Assembly (NCBI RefSeq): GCF_009727055.1
Contig: NC_052353.1
Span: forward strand, 59,963,743-60,027,742
Origin: Benincasa hispida
Taxonomy: Eukaryota; Streptophyta; Magnoliopsida; Cucurbitales; Cucurbitaceae
Length of the DNA: 64,000 nt
Reading direction: 5' to 3'
The position numbers and the translations under genes are program-made. Below, piece by piece: positions 23,309 through 35,727 of the stretch; the first letter of the stretch is position 1; each line of letters starts with the position of its first letter. A model generated the notes under the pieces. That model searched no databases. It saw only the letters and a list, made by a program, of their open reading frames with translations, and was not told the origin of the DNA.

Positions 23309-26300
23309 TCACTTTTTAGTGTAGGTTGGAATAGGCACTCCTGATTCTTCTGTCAGTTTCTTATATGCATTTTGCAACATTCTAGTCACAGGTCCAACAT
23401 GTCCATCGCCAATTACACGCCCATCGATCTTCACAACCTGAAAAATCAAAGGAAGTTCCCCTCATTAGGTGTTCGTATCAGTTGGGATTTGGTTCGGTAC
23501 TTCATCGAGTTGAAAAATAAAAATTGAACTAAAGCTTTCAATCCTACCAACATAAAGGAACTGATTTGGTTTGGTTCAACTCATTTTCCAAGTTATATGG
23601 AAAATGAATCAAACTAATCTTTTAATGGCATCTAATAGTCTAATCTTTTATCCAAATTCCAGGGAGGGTCATATAAGTTATAGTGATGGAAAAAAAATGA
23701 TAAAACTTGGACTATCAAGGATACAATGAAGTGTTCATATTTTCCCAAGCTACATTTAAAACAGGTCTTAAAAAGAGGTTATGTATGACACAATATTAAC
23801 AATAAGACTATGAATTAAGACAGACATATCCAGAGTCAGTATTCTAAGTAAGAAGGTTCCACGTCAATATTTCCCCTCGACACGAGAAACTGAAGGACTT
23901 TGGAGGATTTCATGTTTCCTTTAGAAGAGACTTTTGGGAACCTAGTTAGGCTTTTGCCTCATCATGGTGTACTTTATCCGGTTCAAATATTGCAGTCACG
24001 TCGCGGCTGCAATATTTTCTGGGATCGTTTTGGTAAACACCTTTGGCTTCGAGGAATGGTTCATTCCCACCTTTTGTAGTCCTCTTATATTTTTATGAAC
24101 ATATCTCAGTTTCCAAAAAAAAAAATTGTAGCCATAAGGTACTTACTGGGGTAAGTTCTCCCATTGTTCCAGTAGTCCATACCTGCAGAAAATCCTCTTT
24201 AGTTGAATACAGACACTTTCAAGTGATGAAAGTCTTATCTTTTTGGTTGTTGCCATTTTTTTAGTTTCAGCTATAATAACTACTATAATTAGTTTTACAG
24301 TTAATTTTTTCAAGCTAACTGTTACACTTCAAGTGCTTTGGATGATGTAGGAAAATCAATGTAGCAATGTTACAAAATGCCATTAAGTTTGAACACTAAT
24401 ACAAAACCTTAAGCACATGATTCATGATGATCTATTTGAATATATGTATAAACAGATGAGCCCATTTGAAATGACTTTATTTTTAGTTCATTGCTTTTAA
24501 AAATCAAAGGTTTTATCCGATCATCAAATTTTGAAAACTAAAAAGATAATTCAATGATTTTCTGAAGCATTTTCTTTCTAATAAATGCTATGCATAAAAT
24601 TCAACTTTGAACACTAAAATGCAATTAAGAAAACCTCATCTGCGGTATGAAATTCTGATAGGCTGATTCTTCGCTCCTCCAATACCAACTTCTCCTTCAC
24701 CACAAGATCCATAACCTGCAGCCATAAGATTAATATTGGTTAAATCAAGGTAAGGAAAAATGTCTATGCAATAAGGAAAAATGTCTATGCAATCAAACTA
24801 TTATAAGTTATGGCCCTTATAGGCGGAATTCTTGAATGATGATTCATCCACATGGCACCAAATTGTGCGGCCACATAGTGTTATAGCTCGGCCTAGTAAT
24901 GTATTGCTAGTATATGTAACTTAGTGTAAAGTAGAATAAATATACCTCAAAAGTAGGTAGAAGCGAGAGAGCTCATCCTAGTCAAACATCTTTGAGGAAA
25001 AGGGTGACCTCTTTTAGAAGTTGAACAGTAAGGCAGTTTATTCCTAGACGAGATCTTAGGCTAATGGATGACAGAATGTTATGCCTTACATTTGCTAGGT
25101 ATGAAATGACAGAAGTTAAGGCCTAATTATGATATTTAATATGAATTCATATAGGGAACATATAAGGTGAAGTATCTTACTGTTGCTCGAGTTATTCCAG
25201 GGAGACAGTAATCAGCATGAGGTGTCAGAATATTGCCTCTTTTCACTAGAAACTGCAGAAGTAAATGTATCAATCTTATATCATTATTTCAAATCCAAGT
25301 ATAGAATGTAAGCAAATGAATTTATATTTACTTTCGACATCGATAAGAAGACCTAATAAGGAGCGGAATCACAAGGGAACATGCTTGCAAAGATAATACC
25401 AAACTGCACAGAAGTTCTGAAACCTGATACTTACAATGTTTGTAGCATTTGTTTCGGACACAAAACCATCTTTGTCCAGCATGATAGCATCACCAGCATT
25501 CGCATTATTTCCTTCAATCTACACGTTTCAATAGACTCGATCAATCACAAGGGATAATCAGAATGGACTGGACACAACCCATTTGATATAGTTTCAAGTC
25601 AACCACCGATGGCCAATTCAAACAAATACAAATAAAACAGTCACTTCATGCACTAACTAAGAAATCACATAACCAGATTGTTCAGTAGATGTAATGCACA
25701 CATTTGTCAATCAAAATCAAAAAGTTATTTGTGCATGGTATTGACTGCTGCCCAGCATGATATATCCAAGAAGATCATAATAAAAACATGAAAACTTTTA
25801 CTGTGTTCAAAATTACTTCTTTGAAGAAATTTGTACAAAAAGGTCAAACTGTTGGAAAGTCGATACCTTCGCAAGAATGTTGTTGAGAAGATTATTGTGA
25901 TGAATCTTTGAATCCAAATTCTGGATGCAAGATAAATAAATAAGTATTGATCTAACTGACTGGATGGGATTAGGAATAGTTGAGTTTAATCAACAGCATT
26001 TATTTTAACTAAAATTAGCACAAACCAAATTACAGAGAACTAGAGAAATACATGATAAAGGAATAGTCTTACATTTGGTGAGTTCCTGCGTGTTGTGGCA
26101 GTCACTAAAGTTATTCCACTCGAATTGTCGTAGACAGGAGGTTTCCATTCAGCAAGCACTGAATATAGTTACAACATACTCAAAACATTAAATCTAGAAC
26201 ATAGTTACAACATACTCAAAAAAATTAAATCTAGAACGCACCAGCACAAACAGATAAACCTACATTATACAAGAGCCATATTTATTCCTTGTAGGATGCT

Positions 26301-27291
26301 AGACTAAAAATTTTAAATTCTTCTTTCATAAAAAATGGTTCTGTTAAAATATAAATACAAGCACAAGGGTGCATAAGACATAAGACATTATCCCCAAGGA
26401 GATGAAGACTTCCAGTTGGCTTGAAGCAAAACAAAAGAAAAACTACTGAAGTATTTATAGTTGAAGCAGGCTCATCTAGAAGCAAAAATGATCCTATAAA
26501 AAGAATTCATGAAAATGAGACTGCAAATATTCAAAAGTTCCTTTATTTCTTTCTATTTGTAGCTGCTGAATTATTCCACCGAGAACCATAGTCCACAAAA
26601 TCTTCCGTTCTCTTAAAACTATGGCCACTACAAATTTGAAGTACCCAAACAAAGAGCCTTTCCTAAAGATAACAACTATGCCAGTTCACTTTGTTGAACA
26701 AATGCAGAAGCTTGAAGCAGAGAGGATTCCATAAAAATAAAAGCTTGTGTGTTTCACCAGCATTATTGTATGATATGCATCAGCAATTAGGGATAGAGAA
26801 ACAATTTGGATTCTTCTTTTGGATTCCATTCAAACTGTCGACTTCTTACAAATCCAAGCTTACTCATGTTCTTTTAAAATTTTCAGATGCCTGTTGGAAC
26901 ATACGAAAAGAGCTAATGCCAACAATAAAGTTTTCTGCATAATTATTCCATCTAGTACATTTATATCTTGAAAGAACATAAAAGCAGGCTGGTGGCATTG
27001 AAACTAGAGTAAGAATTTGCATTACCATTTAAGGTACATCCATAAAGATTGAACTGGGGACTCATTCCGGAAGTGACCTAAAGAGGAATAAAAACAAGAT
27101 ATAAACTTTTCACATATGAAAAATTGAAAAGGAAAAGAATAAACTCCTAATTCTTTGATCCGACATGAAGTAAACAGATGCATTATGGATGTTACAATCC
27201 TTAATGTTAACAATTATTCAGTTCACGACAGCCCCTTTATAAAATTCATTAATAAGCCACTTTAATTTAAATTAGAGAGCAATTGAAACTC

Positions 27292-27337
<46 letters not shown>

Positions 27338-30300
27338 AGAGAGAGAGAGCAATTGAAACTATGAATTCTATCCTTATTTTGAAAATAAAAGATAGCCAAA
27401 TGTCCCATTCAAAAAATAATAACAATAATAATAAATAACAAATAGCCAGATGTAACCAACGAAGTAGCTTATGAACTTATTGTCATAATAGTTGACATAA
27501 ACTCCGTTGATGAAAATTTTGTTTTCTAACGAAGCAGCAAAACATTTTTCTTGTTATGATTTATAACCAACTAGTTCAAATAAAATGTAAAAACAACTTT
27601 CTACAAAAATAATTCACAGAAAAGGTCAGTACAGTTAGGGAGCCAGAGGAACTTTAAAATTACACAACCTTTTTCCCACGTGTTAAAGATAATCGGATGT
27701 GTGCATTATCAAACATTCCATTCCGAATAAGCGTTCTGAAAATGGCATCCTTCACCTATGGTTGCATAAAAAAGATTACATGGATAAGCAATGCATCCTC
27801 TTTTAAGACATCAAGAAAGTGTCTAAAAGTTCCTTCCTTCCTGGATTAGATAATGCTAGAGCCAAAACCATGGAGGTCTCGAGAAGACGACATACTATAC
27901 ATATAACCTTTGAAAGTTCAGTGGATAGAAACAAAGTCATCCTTTGATGCTTACCTCTTCCCTAGTTGGAACATTCTGGAAAGCCAAGGCTTTTGCAGAA
28001 TCAAATAACCTACAGAAGAAAAAATTTTAATTATCAAGGTTCAGCTAATGTTAACAAAGAAGATCGGCCATCTAGCTTGAGCTCCTTTTTCCACTAACCT
28101 ATCTAAATGTTCATCAAGCTTAAATATTTTTCCTCGATAGACTCTAAGTCCCTCCCAGACCGAGTCTCCACCTTGGACAACAGAGTCGAACACAGAAACC
28201 TTACAACATTTAGAAGTAAAAGATGAGAAATGAAGGAAATACAGAAGTCAAAAAGAGGACTTCTTTTAACTGCATGTGTTATTTTTCCATGTAGCAGTAC
28301 CTTTGCACTGTCACGAGGTAAGATCTCATCTCCCACCCATGCCAGCAGCTTCTCATTTGCAGGAACTGGAAGATCAGGAGTAGGCAAGGGAGACATGAGG
28401 AGAAGCGTTTTCTGCTTTACATGGCGCCTAAGAAAGTTGTAGAGCGGTATGGTTTGCTCAAGCAAATCGTAAAGATTAAATGGGAATGGCTGATAATGAT
28501 AGAAAATTCAAGACACCTTATTAGTTTGAATGGAAGAGATTGTTAAGGTATTTGTCACAGGTGTACACGTTGGCAAAGAGATAACTGATTCGTCATAAAT
28601 GGTATATTCCTATCATGTTATGTTATAAAAATAGTGAACTCATTTTACTATTAGCAACATATCATTAATTTTAGTGTTCAAAGCATGAAAGAGTCAAGTT
28701 TTGAGAACAAAACTCACTCAGAAATACAAAAAGATATTCAAGAGCTTCAACCAAAAATGTAAGCCTTAGAAAGGTGTCAATGGCAAGAAAATCTTTTACT
28801 CGAAGAAAAAATACAGAGTAAAGACATACCAAAGGATGTTTTCTTGGTGCCTCAAAAGCTGTTGATTTATGTACAGTTTTATACCACCATGGAGCCCATA
28901 TACCATCTATTGCTTTGGGACCAGCTTCCCATCTGAAAATGATTGTAAGTTATCATGATAAGCTTATCAAGACCTGCAATAAACAGGGACATAATATACC
29001 AGCCATCATAAAATACAAAAGAAGATACATTGACTAAATATTTTAAATATCAAAAGCTAACTACAAGCCAAGAGGTCGAGAGAGATGAGAGAGAGACAGA
29101 TGCATTATATGTCGGCTCTTGTGATTAAATAGATTATATTTCTACAGTCGAAGCCTTTAGTGGAACTGCCTCCAAAAGACAACAAATTTTAGGATTGAAG
29201 ATAGTACAATAGTCTCTAAAACAATTACTAGTTTCACAACTTTAAAGAAAATTACGATTTCAATTTCCATCCTGTTTGGTCGCAAATGGAAAGGTAATAT
29301 ATAAAGTTATTTAACTTTCTAAAGGAACAGGAACTCCATACTTCAGCATTTTGTGTTGAAAAGGAATGTTGAGGTCTTCACAAAGACCCCGTAAAGTTGC
29401 CTGCAGACCAATAAAACAGAGAAAACCAAATGTAACAAATCAATATGATGAATTAAGTCAATCTAGACTAAAAGAATAAGCAACTGAAAGTAGCGGGAAT
29501 GCAATAGAGAGATCTTAAATTAATAGGTCCTCTTGCATTGTCATTTCCAGAGTAATAATTTACATTCATTAAAAAAATTAATAACAACGTCTCATTAATT
29601 GAATTGAAGTCTCCACAAGGATTCAAGGACCAGAATGAATGTGCTATATCATGCACATGCAAATTGTAATTACCACTTCCTACATTAACAACCTTTTGGA
29701 TTTGATTCTAATTCAGAAAGAAGTAGAACCTCGGGATCCTTTTGAAGTTCAGCTGCATCAATGATAGGAGGGGGTCTTCCCAAGTCTTTAAGCTCATTGT
29801 AAACAGATACCAATTGTGAGAAGCCCAATTCAGAAAAGGTTGCAGGCATGACCTTGTCATAGGATGGCTGAGACAAGTTCATTCATTGTCAAGAAAGGTA
29901 AATAGAGAGTGGGTTGTCCATCAATGAAACTGTGAATAATGTATAAGGAATAACAAATAAAACCCAACAGAATACAAGAATAATATAGGTTTCTACAAAC
30001 TTTCGCGAGACTTTCAGTATTATCATTTATATATTAGGAGTACTATATATAATAAATATTATGGACAATTTCCGTCGAATTTCTTTGTCACAAGTTCAAA
30101 ATTCGACCCTTGATTTTGTTAACAAGAATAGGAAATTGTCCAAAAATTTATTGTCTTATAAAAAAAAAACCATTTTTCAAGATCCTCTCCTGAGCAAGGT
30201 AATTGTGTAATAATTGATTTTATTTTTCAATAATCATGCATAATCCATATAAGAGGTAACAATATTATGAGGTTAATGCAAGTATATGACTATTCATTCC

Positions 30301-30588
30301 TTTGTAACCTTGTAGATACCAAAATAAAGGTAAATGAAGAAATAAATTTCCCAAGTATCTTACCAACAAGATCAAGTGGATTTCTTATCAAATATGAGGT
30401 GCCTTCCTTTCTTCACCAGATCACTAATCAAGACGAGGTACTTTTTGTTTTGCTATATGCTGTATGGATATCAAAAAGTGAAAAAAAAAATAAACATGAA
30501 ACTACAAAAATGATGTACAATTAGTTAAGCAAGTATACAGTTTCCTTATCTATATCTTTTTTGTTTTATCCACTCTGTGCATGTACAG

Positions 30589-30619
<31 letters not shown>

Positions 30620-33486
30620 GAAAAAGATGTACAGATGAATTATATACAATGATTAAGCTGTAGCATTTGAATTCCATACTAATGTCTTTATTCCCATGCA
30701 ACATTGATGAACCGTCCATCATCTTTGAATTGATTGAACAAACTCTGAAGACCTCAAAAACAAATAAGAGAAAGAACAGGAAAATGCAGCATTGTCCATT
30801 TACTCTCTCTCTCATCCATACATCATGCAGGGACTACACATTTTGATTTTTTATGTTATAATCTAAGCATTTATGATGAGCAATTCCTCGTCATGGCCTT
30901 TCAAAAATTCAGTGTCTTATTACTTATTAGTCAAAAGCATACAGTCAATCCATCCAGAAGTCATGTACGTACATCAAGGAACACAATTCAATAGGGTATA
31001 GTTCACATTACCTTGCAAAATCGGAACTTCTTTTCTCCTGGTGCAAAAATGATTTGCTTTATGACCTTATTTCCATCAGGTTCCTATAGCAAGCAGGCAA
31101 AAAGGCCTATGAGGGTGATATAACAACCACCCGTACATATGGTGACTTTTCCTTTATACTTTTCAAGCAACATAGTACTGTAGATATCGGCTACTTTTGA
31201 ACAAGATTTGTGCATCCAATGCCAACAGTTTAATACAAAAATTGTGTTTCTTCTTTCTTTCTCATCTTTTTTTCAGTTTCTGTTGGCCTCCTAACTAATT
31301 TTGCAATACAACCACCTAATCCTATAGGCTACAACTTTTGGCATCTAAAAAGACAAAGAATATTTAATTCCAACATACAAGGTAGGCATCATAATTTTAA
31401 CCAACAGCCTTCCAAGGCAACAAGACGACATAAAGCTTACTACTTTTCCTGCCAAACCATGGTGGTTAAATTTAGCACTTTTGCACTCAAAAATGATGAA
31501 CAAAGTTTTTGTGTTTGTTGTGGAACGTTGTACCGATTCATATGGTACACCACTCCCGACCTTCAAAGTTCAAACAACTGGCACAAACTAGAAGTTAAAA
31601 CAAATGAAGATGCTATGCTTGATATACAAACCATTTTGGATAGTAGCTCCTCACGGTATGGCCTATCATAACCTGTCACCCGTAGGAAATTTGCATAGAG
31701 TGGTTCATCTAGCACTTCCATGTCATCCCTCTGAGGACCAAAACGGTGCGTAATAGAAGTGAGGTGAGAAAGAAACAAGTTTTGTTGAAAAATTATGCAA
31801 AAAAACATTCAATGTTATATAGTAGTTGTATCTAATCTTCTCCATATTCAACTTGACAGAAAAAAAGAATATCAAATGGCATTACGTCCTCAAAAACACA
31901 TTCACTCCCAGATACAATTCAAATCAGAAACTAATAGTGCATAACAACTGTAGTCATGAAACATTAGCTGGTAACTTTTTTTTTAAGAAGAAATTCGTTA
32001 GAAGGTTGGTTCATTAAAACTACTTTCAATGAGTTAAAATGATTAATCCAGATGTATAGCTCTACTACCTAAGATTGAAGAAGAAGATAGTTATAAGTTA
32101 TTACATATTACTTCAACAATGCAAACAGCATTAAACGAGCAAAGAGAAACGGCTGAGGTTTTTATCCGAAAATGCTGGCCAGAAAAGTATTTTTTTTCCA
32201 ATCCTAAACCCAGATGGTTGAATAAAGACAAGGACGCCTCCAACTATCTCCACAATAGTGTGAATATTATCCACTTTGGGCATAAACCCTCATGAACTTT
32301 GCTTTTGGTTTCACCCTCGAAAGGCCTTACACAAATGGAGGATAATTGGTCCTCCCTTATATAACCCATAATCCTTCCCTTACCTAACCAATGTGGGACT
32401 TTGGTCGCATTCCCCAACAATCCTCCCCTCGAATAAATAAGGACGCACCCAAGCCCTCTTCCTTAAATAGTCACACAATCATGCCCATGACTACTTCCAA
32501 GGCTCCACTAGTACATCTTTGTTCAGCATTTAAGGATTCTATCGACATGGCTAAGTTAGGGACAATGGCCTCTGAATACACTTGATAAGGATAAGGACCC
32601 TCCAACTATCTCCACACAATGGTATGACATTGTCTCACTTTGGACATAAACCCCGTGGTTTTGCTTTTGGTTTTTCACCCGAAACAGGCCTCACCCCAAT
32701 GGAGATGTTGCCCTCCTTATATACCCATGATGCCTCCCTTAAATCTAAACCAAATGTGGGACTTTGGGTCAACATCCCAACAATGGTAAATAGCTACATT
32801 GATGCTCAAAGTCAAAATCTCAAAAACAGTTGAAAGATGACTTTTGACTCGATTGTCCCAAATTTCCAAATAGTGCGCTAACTGTCCTGTCTCAAGCAGA
32901 AAAGCAACTACATACACAAAAGCAGATGAAATCATCAAATCATCACCTATATAGACAGATTGACCGCGCCATGGAAGAGAGAAAAGCTATAGTTTATTGA
33001 AACCCATTTTTAGAAATACATTACCCTGCAAACCAAAAAAATATTGCAAACAGCCAACACAAAATACCAAAATACTCTAGCTGTTTTCATCCCCTATCCC
33101 TTTCCATTTTCTCGGTAACCAAACAGAGAAAGCAAGCAATGGAGTATCACATAAAGATGACAGTAAATCAAAAGCTAAATCATTGAGTAACATATGATTA
33201 ACCACAATGGGTGAAGAGAAAAGCTATAATTCATGAAACCCATTAAAGAAAAACCATTACTCATGCAATCAAAACAATGCAACAGCCACCAACACATCAA
33301 TTCCACAACACAACACTCTCCAGCTCTTCTTTTCCCCATTTTCTCAGCAAACAAACAGAGTAAACAAGAATGCTAGCAACAGAAGGACGGAGAAAACTCA
33401 AAAAGCACCTGGGCAAAAGAGTACATAAGGCTAGTACTGAGCGATCTCGGAGTAGACCATAAGTGAATCACCTCCACCTCCCCCAT
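23309..33486 (-). CDS. Branched-chain-aminotransferase-like protein with N-terminal P-loop domain, 19 exons, exon 4 damaged
   Basis: Exons (minus strand, high to low): 33486-33409, 31730-31632, 31083-31012, 30459-30364, 29867-29730, 29400-29342, 28932-28830, 28489-28301, 28199-28099, 28009-27955, 27755-27669, 27077-27026, 26158-26073, 25920-25867, 25518-25435, 25252-25181, 24715-24635, 24182-24147, 23437-23309. All introns are GT..AG, and the total of 1671 nt matches the roughly 555-residue plant family (Arabidopsis At3g05190-like). Residues 1-240 form a sulfotransferase-like P-loop domain ([26 protein letters not shown]). Residues about 250-556 are a class IV PLP aminotransferase: likely Schiff-base lysine K410 in [10 protein letters not shown], and the class signature from E445 (ETNATNIF..ILTP..LPGITR). 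No biochemical role is certain for the family. Exon 4 has stops in frame (see findings), so this is either a pseudogene or carries assembly errors. Confidence 0.92.
27295..27349. repeat. Poly(A) plus (GA)n run inside an intron
   Basis: Forty A followed by about eight GA units, in the intron between exons 12 and 11 of the aminotransferase-like gene. On the coding strand it is a long polypyrimidine run. The motif 'gagagcaattgaaact' stands on both sides (27274 and 27344). Confidence 0.9.
30364..30459 (-). pseudogene. Exon 4 of the aminotransferase-like gene, frame-broken
   Basis: The exon is placed by its acceptor (..CATACAG before 30459), its donor (GTAAGA after 30364) and its content, which by pieces reads [20 protein letters not shown] and IRNPLDLV, the expected link between FRFCK (exon 3) and PSYDKV (exon 5). 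Three separate extra bases lie between or after these pieces, near 30429, 30386-30388 and 30364. The length of 96 is therefore still a multiple of three, but the true frame meets TAG and TGA after ten codons. Confidence 0.8.
32214..32787 (-). mobile_element. Complete TRIM retrotransposon with TSD
   Basis: A tiny non-coding LTR element lies in coding intron 1 of the aminotransferase-like gene, in the same orientation as the gene. The left LTR is 32219-32419 (201 bp) and the right LTR is 32583-32782 (200 bp); both are TG..CA-bounded and clearly similar ('ccaactatctccaca', 'aatgtgggactttgg'). The duplication ATGGT is exact on both sides (32214-32218, 32783-32787). On the minus strand, a degenerate tRNA-Met primer site (TGTATTCAGAGG) follows the right LTR, and a polypurine tract (GAGGGGAGGA) precedes the left LTR. 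The 163-bp interior has no coding capacity, which defines a TRIM. Confidence 0.9.
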
Positions 33487-33538
33487 CGCAAGACACAGAG
33501 CTCGAGAATCAAAATGCGCTGAGGCCGAGCTTACAGAC

Positions 33539-33740
33539 CCTGAAATGGATAAAAGGGAAGATTGAAAAATTGAAGAAAAGTTCGAAGCCTTGAACAAAAA
33601 AAAAAGGAGATTAAATGATGCGTATATGAAATGGGTATTACCTGTTTGATTTTCCCTTTTAATGGTACAAGCATCCGAGTGATTTCTGTACCGTGTTTAT
33701 TCTCAATGAATACGTTGTCCTCCACTCAATTGATCCTCGA
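33539..33740 (-). other. Probable 5' leader exon and leader intron of the aminotransferase-like gene
   Basis: On the minus strand a good donor (AAACAG|GTAATA at 33651/33650) and acceptor (TTTCAG|GGTCTG at 33540/33539) suggest an intron of about 110 bp just before the first coding exon, which then spans 33539-33409 with the ATG at 33486. The leader exon would hold an upstream ATG at about 33674 (starting MLVPLKGKIKQ) that stops two codons after the junction. This is inference from splice signals only. Confidence 0.45.
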
Positions 33741-33840
33741 CATTTCAAAGAATTATTGTGTACAAAATAGAGAGAAACCCATCAAAGCTGAAAAGGGAAG
33801 CAAATCAAGACGAAACGCCACGTAACACAATGCAACCAAT

Positions 33841-35727
33841 ATCTGAATGAAACCCACTACTCAAAATCCTTTTTTTAATGTGTTCATTTCATTTTATTCT
33901 CAAGAAATCCTGTTCTTAGCTTTTTCTTTTTCTTTTTCTTTCCATTCTTGAGACAAATGTTGATTGAGTTATGTTTGACAAAATACTATCTATAAAAAAA
34001 TTAAAAGAAAAATAAACATTTTTTATTAATACGTAGAGCATACTTAAACACAAAATTTTGATTCTATTGAAAAGAGTTAGTATGCTATCATTAGATGAAG
34101 TTAAAGTTACCAGTTTTAAAATTATAAATAATCTTTTGTATACTAAAGTATCTAGTGATAGCAATGGCTCTTAAAAAAAAAAAAAAAAGATAGTACATAA
34201 ACAACCCATTGAAACTTTTTAAAGATTGTGAACCAAATTAAAAGAAATATTAAAACGTTAGAAATTAAAATATACATTTATCATTTTATTAATTGAAATT
34301 TTAGGACAAATATACGTTCAAAATATGGATAAGATTGTCAAATTGAGTATAGTTTAATTGACATCCAATTATACTAGAAATTATGAGATCTGTAATTCGA
34401 ATCTCCTTATCCCAATTATATTTAAAAAAATATGGATGAGATTAAAATAATTTATTGTTTTTTTCACTAAACCTCCTTCACCTGTAGTGATGCCAAATCA
34501 AACAGAAACTTCCTTTTCAGCCTATTCAATTCAATGTATCACTTCCCTTTTTCATTGTCACATTCCATATAAGTTTAGCAAAATTACACATAGAATAACA
34601 CCTTTATTTTAATATCATTTGTCAATGTACTTTCAGAATTATTTAGTTTTAGCCCTTTAGCTTTAAACATCCAATTTTAGTTCATATATTTTCAATAAAT
34701 CTTTAAGTTAATCCATACTAGTTTATCATTGATTTTTTCAAAAATTTTGTAATATATATTAACATTTTTACTATAGTTTTTAAAACATAATCACACAATG
34801 TACATTTTTACATGAAAATTATTACTATTATATAATCTTTGGAGTACTAAATTCAGGATTTATTAAAAATATAAAGATTACTATTAAACATTTGAAAATA
34901 TATGAACTAATATTGAATAAAGTTTAAAGTATAATGATCAAAATAATATTTTAATCTTTTTTTTCTACATTCAATGCATCTTTTAAGTTAGTCTCTACTA
35001 GTTTATTGTTCTTTGATTCATTAGCATTTTTACTATAATTTCTCAAAACATGATCACATATTTTACACTCTGGTATGAAAATTATTATTATTATCTAACC
35101 AATTTCAATAAAATTTAATTTTGGAGTACTAAATTCAAGATTTATTAAAATTATAAAGACTAAAATTAGACATTTAACAATACAGACACTAATATTGAAT
35201 AAACTCTAAAATATAAAGATGAAAATGATATTTACACCATTTTTTTTTCTAATTTCTTGCTTCTTCTTCTTTTTTTTTTTTTGGATATGCTAAATACATT
35301 ATTTGATCTATAAGAAGCCTACAAAATCATTTTTCTTTCATCTTAAATATTTTTAACTGAATAACCAAATAACAATTTTACTTTTTTTAAAAATACAATC
35401 AAGATTGAAGGATTCGAATCACAGATATCTCCATCATTAACACATACAATATATCGGTTGAGTTAGGTTCGCTTTAGAATAAAGACTAAAATATTAAATT
35501 GTCTTAATTCTGTCCATACATTTTGCACTTACAAGAGAAAATAAAACAACAGAAATTGAAAAGTTATATGTAAACAAGAGAGAGTATATTGAACACAACT
35601 ATCTATAAAATTTAATCATGGAACTAATATCTTCAAAGTTCAAACCAGAACTCCCGCTATTGTTTCTTTTACAATAATCATTAAGAATGGCTGAGAGAGC
35701 GAAGTTAGACCAATGTATCAAAGAAAG
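33841..35727. other. Intergenic, between the two minus-strand genes
   Basis: AT-rich, no gene seen. It contains the diverged tandem duplication listed next and several poly(T) runs (for example 35266-35281). Confidence 0.6.
34689..35245. repeat. Diverged tandem duplication, unit about 280 bp
   Basis: The same succession occurs twice: 'ttaagtta.tc..tactagtttat' at 34703 and 34983, 'catttttactata.ttt' at 34763 and 35024, 'ggagtactaaattca' at 34842 and 35122, and 'ctaatattgaataaa' at 34907 and 35190. Confidence 0.65.

Noticed and set aside
30546..30815. Minus-strand frame of 89 residues next to exon 4
   Set aside because: It lies in an intron, contains a poly(T)-derived lysine run and has no homology; low-complexity chance frame.
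33511..33597. Open frame upstream of the aminotransferase-like start that could be read as a transit peptide extension
   Set aside because: It has no ATG; its first codon is TTG, and a good splice acceptor at 33540 points to a leader intron instead.
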